Assembly: GCF_001956045.1 (NCBI RefSeq)
Contig: NZ_MRTH01000042.1
Location: 1 to 62,819 of the forward strand
Reading direction: 5' to 3'
Length of the DNA: 62,819 bases
From: Paenibacillus sp. FSL H7-0331
Lineage (GTDB): Bacteria; Bacillota; Bacilli; Paenibacillales; NBRC-103111
Part shown: positions 17,436 through 26,442 of the stretch, one piece after another
Layout of the letters: every line of letters starts with the position of its first letter
Numbering within the stretch: the stretch's first letter is position 1
Program-made: the position numbers and the translations under genes
Notes under the pieces: generated by a model
Databases searched by the model: none
The model's input: the letters and a program-made list of their open reading frames with translations, nothing else
What the model was told of the DNA's origin: nothing

Positions 17436-18209
17436 ATGCCAACAAAAATTCGCGTAACGGTCTGGAATGAATTTTACCATGAGCAGCATCTGGATATGGT
17501 CAAAGAGGTATATCCGGAAGGAATTCACCGGGCGCTGGCTAATTATTTAGAAAAGGTGGAAGAACTGGAAGTGTCCACGGCTACTCTGTATGATCCTGAA
17601 CATGGTTTACCAGATCTGGTCATTGAGCAGACAGACGTCCTGATCTGGTGGGCGCATATGAAGCATGAGGAAGTACCGGATGAATTGACAGATAAGCTGT
17701 ATCGGCGTGTGATAGAAGGGATGGGGGTCATTTTCCTTCATTCCGCCTCTGGCTCCAAGCTGTTCAAACGGTTGATGGGTACAAGTGGAGGCGGCAAATG
17801 GCGGGAGGCGCACGAGCGTGAGCGATTATGGGTGCTCAAGCCCGGTCATCCCATTGTGGACGGTATTGGTGAATATATTGAGCTGCCGAACGAGGAGATG
17901 TACGGGGATCCTTCTAACATCCCGGAGCCGGATGAATTGATTTTCATGAGCTGGTTTGAAGGCGGAGAGATCATGCGCAGCGGCAATGTCTACACAAGAG
18001 GGAGGGGCAAGATATTCTACTTCAGGCCGGGGCATGAGGAGTATCCGACATATTACAATAAAGATGTGTTAAAGGTGATCGAGAATGCTGCAAGGTGGGC
18101 GGCCCCGTCAATCACTCCTCCTACTGTCACAACCGGTAATGTTCGCTCGATAGAGCCAATCAAAGGTTATATCCGTGACGGCATGGGGAACCCGATTAAA
18201 CAGGAATAA
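17436..18209 (+). CDS. ThuA domain protein, second copy
   Basis: A 257-residue ThuA protein that by eye is identical to the first copy at well over half of positions along the whole length, including D-V-L-I-W-W, L-H-S-x-S-G-S-K-L-F-K-R-L, G-H-P-I-V-D-G-I-G-E and the C-terminal G-N-V-x-S-I-E-P-I. Both keep the same motifs, so neither looks decayed. They flank the MFS and dehydrogenase genes, suggesting tandem duplication followed by specialisation, perhaps a heteromeric enzyme. RBS GAGAGGAG precedes the ATG, and a small GCCCT/AGGGC hairpin (17386-17401) lies in the gap before it. Confidence 0.9.
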   Translation: MPTKIRVTVWNEFYHEQHLDMVKEVYPEGIHRALANYLEKVEELEVSTATLYDPEHGLPDLVIEQTDVLIWWAHMKHEEVPDELTDKLYRRVIEGMGVIFLHSASGSKLFKRLMGTSGGGKWREAHERERLWVLKPGHPIVDGIGEYIELPNEEMYGDPSNIPEPDELIFMSWFEGGEIMRSGNVYTRGRGKIFYFRPGHEEYPTYYNKDVLKVIENAARWAAPSITPPTVTTGNVRSIEPIKGYIRDGMGNPIKQE

Positions 18210-18269
18210 ATCGACGTTGCTGCTGATAACTGTGATAGATTGCTGCATTTTTCGTTACATTGTGATATG

Positions 18270-18296
18270 TGAAAGCGTTTCCTAGTAAAATATAAT
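18270..18296 (+). promoter_or_regulatory. cre-like CcpA site and TATAAT box before the sugar importer
   Basis: TGAAAGCGTTTCCT (18270-18283) matches the catabolite-responsive element consensus TGWAANCGNTNWCA at all but two defined positions (W12 and A14). A TATAAT box is at 18291-18296 with no good -35. The site would place CcpA over the promoter of the importer genes, giving carbon catabolite repression. The start of transcription is inferred. Confidence 0.6.
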
Positions 18297-18329
18297 CTTA
18301 GTATCGACAATGAAAGGAGGCGCTTCATA

Positions 18330-19298
18330 ATGGAGATAGCAACCACTGCATCCGCATCACCGAAACCGTTGTCTAATCGACAGGTATTGTGGACCCGGAT
18401 GAAAAAATACAAACTGATGTATATGTTCTTACTGCCGGCCATCGTGGTGACGATCATATTCGCTTATATCCCAATGATAGGTTTAATTATGGCATTCCAG
18501 GATTATACAGCCGTACAAGGCTTCCTGCATAGCCCGTTTGCCGGATTTAAGCATTTTCAGAATATGCTTTCGAATCCAGAGTTTATGCTTGGCTTAAAAA
18601 ACACAGTAGCCTTAAACGGGCTTCTCATTGTGATCGGGTTTCCACTGCCCATTATTTTCGCTCTTCTCATCAATGAAATCAAGAATGTGAAGTTTAAGCG
18701 AATTACGCAAACGATCTCTTACCTGCCGCATTTTATTTCCTGGGTTGTCGTTTCGGGTTTGGTCTATAAGCTGCTTGAGGAAGATTTTGGTAGTGTCAAT
18801 CTGCTGATTCAAATGCTTGGCTTTGAGAAAATTTCGTTTATGCGGGAAGTGGATTATTTCTGGGGGGTCTTTGTGACTACTGTGATATGGAAGGAATTTG
18901 GCTGGAACTCGATTATTTTTCTTGCTGCATTAACCGGAATCGATCAGGAGCAATACGAAGCCGCGACTATAGACGGAGCAGGCCGGTTTCAAAAGCTGTT
19001 GTATATCACACTCCCAGGGATTGCTAACGTCATCGGCCTCATGTTCATATTCAAGGTCGCAACCATCTTCGGGGGAGGTGGGGGGGGAGCCAGCTTCGAC
19101 GCCGTTTACAATATGGGCAATGCACTTGTTTCCGAAGCGTCCTTGACACTCGATTATCATGTGTATTTGGCAGGGATACGCCATGCTGAGGTTTCTTACG
19201 GCACCGCCGTTGGTCTTGTCTTATCGATATTATCGTTCTGTATTCTGCTGCTGTCCAACCGGATAAGCAAAAAAATAAGCGGATACGGCGCCTTCTAA
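18330..19298 (+). CDS. CUT1 carbohydrate ABC permease, LplB type
   Basis: A 322-residue permease with six predicted helices; the EAA loop appears as E-A-A-T-I-D-G-A-G-R-F-Q. Length and the N-terminal K-Y-K-L-M-Y-M-F-L-L-P-A place it with the LplB/YteP subfamily, which imports oligosaccharides, often plant or host polysaccharide fragments. A stretch of glycines (G-G-G-G-G-G around residue 252) is a feature of this subfamily. AAAGGAGG precedes the ATG. It pairs with the second permease and the lipoprotein downstream. No ATPase is encoded; such systems use a shared MsmX-type ATPase. Confidence 0.92.
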   Translation: MEIATTASASPKPLSNRQVLWTRMKKYKLMYMFLLPAIVVTIIFAYIPMIGLIMAFQDYTAVQGFLHSPFAGFKHFQNMLSNPEFMLGLKNTVALNGLLIVIGFPLPIIFALLINEIKNVKFKRITQTISYLPHFISWVVVSGLVYKLLEEDFGSVNLLIQMLGFEKISFMREVDYFWGVFVTTVIWKEFGWNSIIFLAALTGIDQEQYEAATIDGAGRFQKLLYITLPGIANVIGLMFIFKVATIFGGGGGGASFDAVYNMGNALVSEASLTLDYHVYLAGIRHAEVSYGTAVGLVLSILSFCILLLSNRISKKISGYGAF

Positions 19299-19324
19299 GG
19301 CATATAGAAAGGAGGGATTATTGA

Positions 19325-20215
19325 ATGGCGCGATTGGCCAAATACACGATTACCGATACTGTCATCGCCATGATGATGCTGATTATCTGTTTTATAACGC
19401 TGTATCCATTCTGGTATGCGATCATATATTCGTTTAGCAGCAGCAACGCGTCTATGAGCCATCCGGTTACCTTGATTCCCATACAATTCACCTTTGAAAA
19501 TTATGCGACAGTGTTTGAAAATAATCAAATTTTCCGTTCATTCCTAGTTACGGCTGGCCGAACGATAGGCGGGGTGCTCTATTCCGGGACGATCGTAGCA
19601 CTTGCTGCGTATGCGATTTCCAAGCGGGCGCTCCCAGGGAACAGGTTCATCGCAATTTTCCTGTTGATCCCTATGTATTTCAGCGGAGGTTTGCTTCCGA
19701 GCTACATTTTGATTTATAAGCTGGGATTGTTCAATCATTTTCTCGTTTATATTTTGCCGCACGGCTTCTGGGCGTTCAACATGCTAATTATGAGAACGTT
19801 CTTTGATTCCCTTCCTGCCAACCTGGTAGAATCGGCTACGATTGATGGGGCTGGTGACTTCAAGGTGTTTTGGAAAATCATCATCCCTTTGTCCATGCCG
19901 GTTACGGCGACGATAGCGATGTTCAATGGGGTGTTCCAGTGGAATTCCTGGTTCGACGCTATGTTGTATGTCAGCAATGAAAATTTGCAACCGCTTTCGT
20001 TCATTTTGCAGAGGATTCTTAAAGAGACGCTTGCCGCGCAGCTGCTGGCGTCACAGGGACTGGTCGGCGCGATCGATATGGACTCGAACCAGACATCGCC
20101 AGAATCATTGAAGATGGCCACCCTGATCGTATCGACCATACCAATCGTCGTGATCTATCCGTTTTTGCAAAAATATTTTGTGAAAGGATTCATGATCGGA
20201 GCTGTCAAAGGCTAA
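19325..20215 (+). CDS. CUT1 carbohydrate ABC permease, YtcP/LplC type
   Basis: Partner permease of 296 residues and six helices; the EAA loop reads E-S-A-T-I-D-G-A-G-D-F-K. The C-terminus K-Y-F-V-K-G-F-M-I-G-A-V-K-G is typical of YtcP. It starts 26 bases after the first permease with an AAAGGAGG ribosome site. It should form the heterodimeric membrane channel of the importer with the upstream gene. Confidence 0.92.
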   Translation: MARLAKYTITDTVIAMMMLIICFITLYPFWYAIIYSFSSSNASMSHPVTLIPIQFTFENYATVFENNQIFRSFLVTAGRTIGGVLYSGTIVALAAYAISKRALPGNRFIAIFLLIPMYFSGGLLPSYILIYKLGLFNHFLVYILPHGFWAFNMLIMRTFFDSLPANLVESATIDGAGDFKVFWKIIIPLSMPVTATIAMFNGVFQWNSWFDAMLYVSNENLQPLSFILQRILKETLAAQLLASQGLVGAIDMDSNQTSPESLKMATLIVSTIPIVVIYPFLQKYFVKGFMIGAVKG

Positions 20216-20248
20216 CCTTATCATTTTAGCAAAAAGGGGGATGTATCT

Positions 20249-21988
20249 ATGTGGAAGAAGGCGGTTCATCTAATGCTGATTTCCTCGTTAGGCTTGCTCA
20301 CCGCTGCCGGTTGCACTGGTGGTGATAACGGGGGTGCTGTAATTAAGCCCGGCGGTGATAATAAGGCAGAAGGGAACACGAAGCAAGCTAAGCTGCCAAT
20401 CCGATTCTACAGCCAAGGCTACCAGACCCGCATCGATGTAGCATCGCATGACGTGGTAACACCTTTTATCGAGAACAAATTTAATCTGGAATTTACAGAG
20501 ATGTATGTGAACAACGACCAACCGCTCAAAGAAAGATTGAACCAATGGATTGCCACCAAAAATTTGCCCGATATTATGATGATGGACAAAGCAAATGCCA
20601 ACTACGCTATCAGTACTGGACAATTCGCCGATCTGACGGATTATGTCAAAGACATGCCAAGCCTGCAGAAATGGTTTCCTCAGGAATATTGGGGCCGATT
20701 TACGAATGACGGTAAAAACTATCAAATCCCGACTCCAGTCGTAAACACGAACTCCAATGATCCAAAATTCGCTAATGATCCTTACAATTCAGGAAAAAGA
20801 TTAACCTCGCTGCAGGTACGTGAGGACCTTCTCGCTAAGGCTGGATATAAATTCAAGCCGATCAAAGAGATCAAGAAAGATACGATTGATAAGGGCAAAA
20901 AACCGACTGTTGAGGATTTTGCGATCGAACCGGCTATCCGCACACCGGAAGATTTTTACCAGTTGTTAAAAAAAATCAAAGAGCTAAACGTAACAGCTAA
21001 CGGAAAGCCGCTCATTCCGCTTTCGTTCCCGATATGGGCGCAATTCCATTTTGGCTCGATGTTCGATTTTGGGCACTGGACCCAAGATAAAGATGGTACA
21101 GTAGACGGTTTTCTTGGTTCCAAGGATGCCAAGAAGTATCATGAATATTTGAACCGACTGTATCAGGAAGGACTGCTTGATAAAGATTTCATCATCCAGA
21201 AAGATGATCAATTACAGACTAAAGCGGCTACAGGTCAGCTCGGTGTGATACTTGCAGTACTGAACCTGGATGCGGTGAGACAATCCCTACTGGCTACCGA
21301 TCCTTCGATGGAGCTTCGTGTCATTCCGTGGCCCAAGATGGATCCGGACAAAGGATTTTACGATATTTACGAGGGCTCGTTCTGGCGGCTGCTTATACGC
21401 AAGGATTTCCCGGAAATAAAACGGCTGACGCAATATTTGGATTGGACCCTAAGTGATGAAGCGCTTGATCTGATGTCGTGGGGACCTGAGAACGCAGGCA
21501 TCTGGAAAATGCAAGACGGCAAGAAGGTGTTTGTAGACCCGCAGGTGGAAAGTGATATGCTCACAGGCAAGCTGGGTGGTAAAGGCGCGGATTATTATGG
21601 TCTATACGCCAAGCAGTTTTACAGTAAGGCATCGTATTTCGGACTTGGTTGGTATATGGCAAGAGACTACAATCCTAAGAGTCCCTTGCGAAGCTACCCG
21701 CCGAACTATGACATTTATGTAATGAACAGCGGCATGGTCGGCAAAGGGGGTTATAATGTTACCGGAACGGCTTCCTATGGCGATGGGAGCAAGGAAGCCG
21801 AATTGGTCTCCAATACGTACTGGACATTCACAACACTGGATGTAGCAAAGCTGCTGACGCCCAAGACCAAAGAAGAGTTCGACAAGAACTGGGACACGAT
21901 AAAAACGAAGTACATGAAGGATACAAACTACGAACAGGCAGCTAAAAATATGGTACAATGGTTCAAAGCCAACGCTCCAAAAAAATAA
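20249..21988 (+). CDS. Sugar-binding lipoprotein of the ABC importer
   Basis: A 579-residue solute-binding lipoprotein. The signal peptide ends with L-T-A-A-G-C (Cys22), so it is anchored outside. The size and P-I-R-F-Y, W-S/W-G-P-E-N motifs fit the LplA/YtcQ-type binding proteins for oligosaccharides, longer than ordinary CUT1 proteins of about 430 residues. It captures the sugar for the two permeases upstream. AAAGGGGG precedes the ATG. A hairpin follows, which may protect this part of the transcript. Confidence 0.92.
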   Translation: MWKKAVHLMLISSLGLLTAAGCTGGDNGGAVIKPGGDNKAEGNTKQAKLPIRFYSQGYQTRIDVASHDVVTPFIENKFNLEFTEMYVNNDQPLKERLNQWIATKNLPDIMMMDKANANYAISTGQFADLTDYVKDMPSLQKWFPQEYWGRFTNDGKNYQIPTPVVNTNSNDPKFANDPYNSGKRLTSLQVREDLLAKAGYKFKPIKEIKKDTIDKGKKPTVEDFAIEPAIRTPEDFYQLLKKIKELNVTANGKPLIPLSFPIWAQFHFGSMFDFGHWTQDKDGTVDGFLGSKDAKKYHEYLNRLYQEGLLDKDFIIQKDDQLQTKAATGQLGVILAVLNLDAVRQSLLATDPSMELRVIPWPKMDPDKGFYDIYEGSFWRLLIRKDFPEIKRLTQYLDWTLSDEALDLMSWGPENAGIWKMQDGKKVFVDPQVESDMLTGKLGGKGADYYGLYAKQFYSKASYFGLGWYMARDYNPKSPLRSYPPNYDIYVMNSGMVGKGGYNVTGTASYGDGSKEAELVSNTYWTFTTLDVAKLLTPKTKEEFDKNWDTIKTKYMKDTNYEQAAKNMVQWFKANAPKK

Positions 21989-22005
21989 TAGTCTGTCAAT
22001 AAGCT

Positions 22006-22035
22006 TAACGGGATATCCTACAAGATATCCCGTTA
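22006..22035 (+). terminator. Intercistronic hairpin between binding protein and response regulator
   Basis: TAACGGGATATC / GATATCCCGTTA, a perfect 12-bp stem with six-base loop but no T-run. More likely an RNA-stabilising or partial attenuating structure that favours the transporter over the regulators. Confidence 0.6.
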
Positions 22036-22077
22036 CATTCGCTTTATGGAAGAAAACGTGTACCGGGAGGCCACAAT

Positions 22078-23697
22078 ATGATCAAGGTGCTGATCGTAGA
22101 CGATTTTCAGGTTGATCGTGAGAATCTTACGCTGATGTTAGAAACCGAACCTGCATTTCAGCATGTGGCTGTCATAGGCGCATGCGAGAATGGCAAGGAA
22201 GCATTGGATTTTATGAAAACGCTTCAACCGGATATTATTATCAGTGATATTGAAATGCCCGTCATGGATGGATTTGAAATGGTCAGGATGGTACGTCAGC
22301 TGTATCCACAGATCAAAATCATTTTTTCCAGCCTTTACAATGAATTTGAATATGCGAAAGACGCCATGTATCTGGGAGGTTACGGATATTTGCTGAAGCC
22401 TGTTGATCCCAAGGAGCTTCTGCAATGCGTCAGCGCAGTTACGGATAAGATCACTAGCGATTTGAAGTTTCGCAAAGATTACGAATACTTATCCAGGCAG
22501 CTTAACGAGAACAAGCCGTATTTAATCGAAAGCTTGTTGATGAGCTTGATGTACGGAACGGCTGGCAATGACATCCATGTGTCGGAAAAGCTGGAGCTGC
22601 TGGGGTTGGATATGAAGGACTGCTGGTATGTTGCCTCGTTGATCGAAATCGACGGCTTCGTCCAGTTAACTCGGGATATGAATATCGAAGAGAAGCATCT
22701 CTTTCAAATGATGGTATTAAGCCGCATCCGTGAGGTTCTCGGCTCCTGCTGCAATCAGCTTTCGGTTTCCCTTCAGCAGGCGCATATTGCCATCGTTTTT
22801 TATTATCCGGAAGCTGTTGAGGATCGCTTAAGTCAAATACATACGGTGCTAAGTAATATTTTATTGGAGTTTTCGAAATCGGATATCAGCTTGTCGATTA
22901 TGGTCAGCGGCTATTCGAAGCATATTTTGTGCCTCAAATTCCTGTATGAGCAGTGCCTCTATATATTACGATACAAATATTTGCTTGGTAAAGGAAAGAT
23001 CTTGTACAGCAGCGACATACCTTCCAGTAAAGAGAAACCATTATTTGATTATAACGGGATTGAAAAGGAACTGCGGGTTCTGCTGAATACAGGAACTGCG
23101 GACGAAATCACAGATTATATCCATAATCTGTATCTTGGCTTGCCGGACAACAGCTCCCCTGAGGAGCTTAAAGGCTTTTTTTATTTCATGATGATCTGCT
23201 TGCAAAATATCGTACACTCCAACCCCGAAGGCTTTGCCGGGCAGTCCGAACTTACGTCTCCGGCTGCATGGGAAACCTTGGTTACGTTGGAAACGGTATC
23301 TGATGCGGTAACATGGATTTGCGAATGCTTGCTTACCGCAAACAAGTGCATAAGGGAACGGGAGTTTCATAAAAACAAGGTCATGGTCGAGAAGATCAAA
23401 CGTTACATTGAGCGGAATTATCAGACGAATATTACACTGGAAATGTTATCAGAGGAGCTTTATTACAGCCCGAATTATATCAATCAGATTTTTAAGCAAG
23501 AGACTGGTGGAACGATATTCGATTATGTGACACGGTACAAAATGGAGCGAGCTAAGGACATGCTGGCAGTCAATCATATTAAGCTGTACGAAATAGCGGA
23601 AAAGCTTGGTTACAATCATACCGCCTACTTTAGCAGCTTGTTTAAGAAATATATGGGTGTCACACCCAAAGACTTTAGAAGGCAATTGGAATCATGA
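22078..23697 (+). CDS. YesN-type response regulator with AraC DNA-binding domain
   Basis: A 539-residue response regulator. The receiver (residues 1-120) has D-D at 8-9, the phospho-acceptor Asp57 in S-D-I-E-M-P, and the switch K-P in L-L-K-P-V-D. A long linker region follows, then a tandem helix-turn-helix of the AraC type at about 435-537. It is the last-but-one gene of the locus and overlaps the kinase gene by ATGA, so the pair is co-translated. The likely role is to activate the upstream importer and ThuA genes when the kinase detects the sugar or its bound form. Confidence 0.93.
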   Translation: MIKVLIVDDFQVDRENLTLMLETEPAFQHVAVIGACENGKEALDFMKTLQPDIIISDIEMPVMDGFEMVRMVRQLYPQIKIIFSSLYNEFEYAKDAMYLGGYGYLLKPVDPKELLQCVSAVTDKITSDLKFRKDYEYLSRQLNENKPYLIESLLMSLMYGTAGNDIHVSEKLELLGLDMKDCWYVASLIEIDGFVQLTRDMNIEEKHLFQMMVLSRIREVLGSCCNQLSVSLQQAHIAIVFYYPEAVEDRLSQIHTVLSNILLEFSKSDISLSIMVSGYSKHILCLKFLYEQCLYILRYKYLLGKGKILYSSDIPSSKEKPLFDYNGIEKELRVLLNTGTADEITDYIHNLYLGLPDNSSPEELKGFFYFMMICLQNIVHSNPEGFAGQSELTSPAAWETLVTLETVSDAVTWICECLLTANKCIREREFHKNKVMVEKIKRYIERNYQTNITLEMLSEELYYSPNYINQIFKQETGGTIFDYVTRYKMERAKDMLAVNHIKLYEIAEKLGYNHTAYFSSLFKKYMGVTPKDFRRQLES

Positions 23698-25538
23698 ACC
23701 ATTTATTGCGCTCACTTGCTGCAACCGTCATGAAGGTCCACGGTAACACAAAGCTCAAATATAAGCTCATGTTAGCCTATTCATTGGTATTTACCGTGAG
23801 CATCCTCTCCGTCGGCTTTACGGCATACTATCAATCAAGGGATTTCATGACCAATTCAGAGAAGAATGCAGCTGCCCAAAGTATGGTTCAGCTTCATAAT
23901 GCGATCGATAGTTTTCTTGAAATTTATTTTAACAAAAGCGAAATGGTGTTTTTTAATCTGCAGCTGCAAAAGCATTTGTCTACATATCAGGAAGATATCG
24001 ATGATTTGGTGTACGCCCACAAAGATATTAATGATATCGTCAAACAAATTATTAACGATGTGAAACGGCCTTATCTAAAAAACTCTTACTATTTCGGTGG
24101 TAACATCCAGCTGCTGCTGTATACCAAAAACAGCAGTCTGTTTTCCGATGGTCAGACGATTTTTAACTACGATGATATTAAGGATATGGCTTGGAACCGG
24201 ACCATGCTGGAGACGGATACTTATTTTATATGGGAAAGCCGGGTCAAATTCGGCGATCAATATTATGTTGCATTGAACCGAAGGCTCATCGATTTTGGAA
24301 CCTCGAAGGACTTGGGTGTTATGAGACTCCTTATCCCGGTGGAACGTATTCAGAACATTATAGCTAAAAGCATAGAAAATTCCGATTACCAGCTGATCTA
24401 TACGGACGAAGAGGATCGAATGATTACCAGCTATGGACCTATGATTGCGCAATTACCCGGTTTAAGGGAGCGAGTCAAGCAAGTCCCATTAGACTCGGGA
24501 GTATCCGAATCGATAATAGATGGCAGCCGATACCTTTCCGGTGCTATGAAATCGGAAATAACGGGCTGGAAGCTCACCTATTTTACCCATAAGAACAATA
24601 TCACCGATAAAGTAAACCGGATTAGCTATTCGATCATCGTGTCTATTCTGGTCTCCATAGTCTTATGTATATTTATTGCCTTGTTGATCTCCGCCTATAT
24701 GACCCAAAGAATTGATGTGCTCGTTAGTAAAACCAATAAGGCTAAGCAGGGTAACCTTATCATCACGGATGTAATCCGTGGCAATGACGAAATCGGCCAG
24801 CTGGATAAAAATTTCAACAGCATGATTGAGCAAATTCACAATTTGATCGAGGTTGAATATAAATCGAAAATTTTGTTGAACCATACGAAATTTGAGCTGC
24901 TGCAGGAGCAGATCAATCCGCACCTGCATTATAACACTTTGGCGATGATCGCATCCTTGGCTAAGAAATCGAACCAAACTGAAATTTATGAAGTAACCAA
25001 CCATCTAATTCGTTTCTACAAGAACATGTTAAACAAAGGAAAGCTTATCATAAGCTTGGCTGCGGAATTTGAAATTATCCGTCACTACCTGGAGCTTAGC
25101 AAATTCGTCTACTCACTTGATATTGACGTTATGTTCGAAGTTGAGGATGACATTATGGATTATTACTCCATTAAAATGCTGCTTCAGCCGCTCGTCGAAA
25201 ACGCCATTTTCCATGGCATCATGCCCTCCAAGAAAGGAACGATCGTCATTGGTGGCAGAGAAGTAGAGAAAGGAATCGAGCTGTATGTTTCGGATGACGG
25301 AGCAGGCTTACCGGAGCATATGATCGATTATATACGGAATTTAACAACGGATACGGACGAGAAGCATGGTTATGGACTAACCAATGTTGTTCGCAGATTT
25401 CAATTGTTTTTTGGAGATTCCTTCAGCTTCGAATGCGAAAGCTCGCAGGGGATTGGTACAACTTTTGTGGTAAGAATCCCCAAGTTTACCGAAAATGAAA
25501 TTAAGTTGTTTCTGAAAGAAAAATATTTGTACTCGTGA
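23694..25538 (+). CDS. YesM-type sensor histidine kinase
   Basis: A 614-residue membrane kinase. One helix near residues 24-44, an extracytoplasmic sensor (dCache-like) of about 280 residues, a second helix near 310-335, a HAMP linker, and a His_kinase module with the H-box Q-I-N-P-H-L-H-Y-N-T-L; the HATPase N-box is L-V-E-N-A-I-F-H-G. The tyrosine/leucine after the histidine (usually F-L-Y-N) is changed to L-H-Y-N here. It starts inside the regulator stop codon. Signal: presumably the carbohydrate or its binding lipoprotein; not shown. Confidence 0.92.
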   Translation: MNHLLRSLAATVMKVHGNTKLKYKLMLAYSLVFTVSILSVGFTAYYQSRDFMTNSEKNAAAQSMVQLHNAIDSFLEIYFNKSEMVFFNLQLQKHLSTYQEDIDDLVYAHKDINDIVKQIINDVKRPYLKNSYYFGGNIQLLLYTKNSSLFSDGQTIFNYDDIKDMAWNRTMLETDTYFIWESRVKFGDQYYVALNRRLIDFGTSKDLGVMRLLIPVERIQNIIAKSIENSDYQLIYTDEEDRMITSYGPMIAQLPGLRERVKQVPLDSGVSESIIDGSRYLSGAMKSEITGWKLTYFTHKNNITDKVNRISYSIIVSILVSIVLCIFIALLISAYMTQRIDVLVSKTNKAKQGNLIITDVIRGNDEIGQLDKNFNSMIEQIHNLIEVEYKSKILLNHTKFELLQEQINPHLHYNTLAMIASLAKKSNQTEIYEVTNHLIRFYKNMLNKGKLIISLAAEFEIIRHYLELSKFVYSLDIDVMFEVEDDIMDYYSIKMLLQPLVENAIFHGIMPSKKGTIVIGGREVEKGIELYVSDDGAGLPEHMIDYIRNLTTDTDEKHGYGLTNVVRRFQLFFGDSFSFECESSQGIGTTFVVRIPKFTENEIKLFLKEKYLYS

Positions 25539-25579
25539 CTTATTAAACGGTACAATGTTATCCCCTTATCTGGATGATG

Positions 25580-25607
25580 TTTACCTGGATCGTAGAATGT
25601 GTATAAA
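25580..25607 (+). promoter_or_regulatory. Possible promoter of the DUF2238-like gene
   Basis: TTTACC (25580-25585), 16-base spacer, TATAAA (25602-25607), 32 bases before the ATG. Moderate match only. Confidence 0.4.
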
Positions 25608-25639
25608 TAGATAGGGATAGTTCGGAAAGGAGAGGTTCC

Positions 25640-26239
25640 ATGAGCAGTCAGAAAAAACAGCGCTTCAACGATTACTTTGAACTGGTGCTATACTTAATAT
25701 CCACGGGGTGCCTGATTTACTTTCTGATCCAAGGTATCCCTCTGAAAGCCTTTCAAGGCATACTCATCATTTCTGTTCTGACGATTATTCGTGGTGTTGT
25801 TAAGTTTACAAAAACGGAGCTGTTTCCCGCACTGAGGTTTTCGATCTTATTTTTCATTTTCCTTACGATGCTGCTAGCCAACGAATTCGGATTTTATGGT
25901 ATCATCCCGAATCTGGATAAAATCGAGCATTTGCTGTCAGGAGTAATTCTCCACTTTATCGGCATGTTAATATACTGGAAGCTCACTGCTGCTGAGGGTA
26001 ACCAACGTAACGTGTCTTCCACTGCGATCTGGTTTGGCTTTTTCTTCTCTGTGGCGATGGCGGGCTTCTGGGAAATGTACGAATTTACTACAGATTACCT
26101 GTTTGGGCTTCAATCTCAGAGAGGCAGCTTGACCGATACGATGGGAGACATCATTTGCGGGACGATTGGTGCTGTGGGAACAAGTATTTATTTGGCATTT
26201 AAAGGAAAAAGAGAGAATCCTTCCCCATCAACAACTTGA
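25640..26239 (+). CDS. DUF2238-like integral membrane protein
   Basis: A 199-residue membrane protein with about six hydrophobic segments. D-K-I-E-H-L-L-S-G in the middle and W-E-M-Y-E-F-T-T-D near the C-terminus are the conserved charged patches of this family, followed by D-T-M-G-D-I-I-C-G. The E/H/D residues inside predicted helices suggest metal binding or transport, but the role is unestablished. It follows the kinase after 100 bases and has its own candidate promoter and a strong terminator, so it is probably a separate unit. Confidence 0.72.
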   Translation: MSSQKKQRFNDYFELVLYLISTGCLIYFLIQGIPLKAFQGILIISVLTIIRGVVKFTKTELFPALRFSILFFIFLTMLLANEFGFYGIIPNLDKIEHLLSGVILHFIGMLIYWKLTAAEGNQRNVSSTAIWFGFFFSVAMAGFWEMYEFTTDYLFGLQSQRGSLTDTMGDIICGTIGAVGTSIYLAFKGKRENPSPSTT

Positions 26240-26259
26240 CATGAATGAATGGCCTTCAC

Positions 26260-26295
26260 AGCCTTTTCCGTTTTGCCAAGGAAAGGGCTTTTTTT
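26260..26295 (+). terminator. Terminator after the DUF2238-like gene
   Basis: AGCCTTTTCC / GGAAAGGGCT (one G-T pair), ten-base loop, then seven Ts. Confidence 0.85.
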
Positions 26296-26442
26296 CGATC
26301 CCAGTGCTCGATTACTTCGGCTACCTTCAATGAGCTACTGAATATATAAATAAGCTTTGATAAATTTCTACTATACATTCGATGGCACGTCCACATACAA
26401 TGTATGTGAAATTAGAAAAGATTCGATGTTGGGGGGCAGTCC

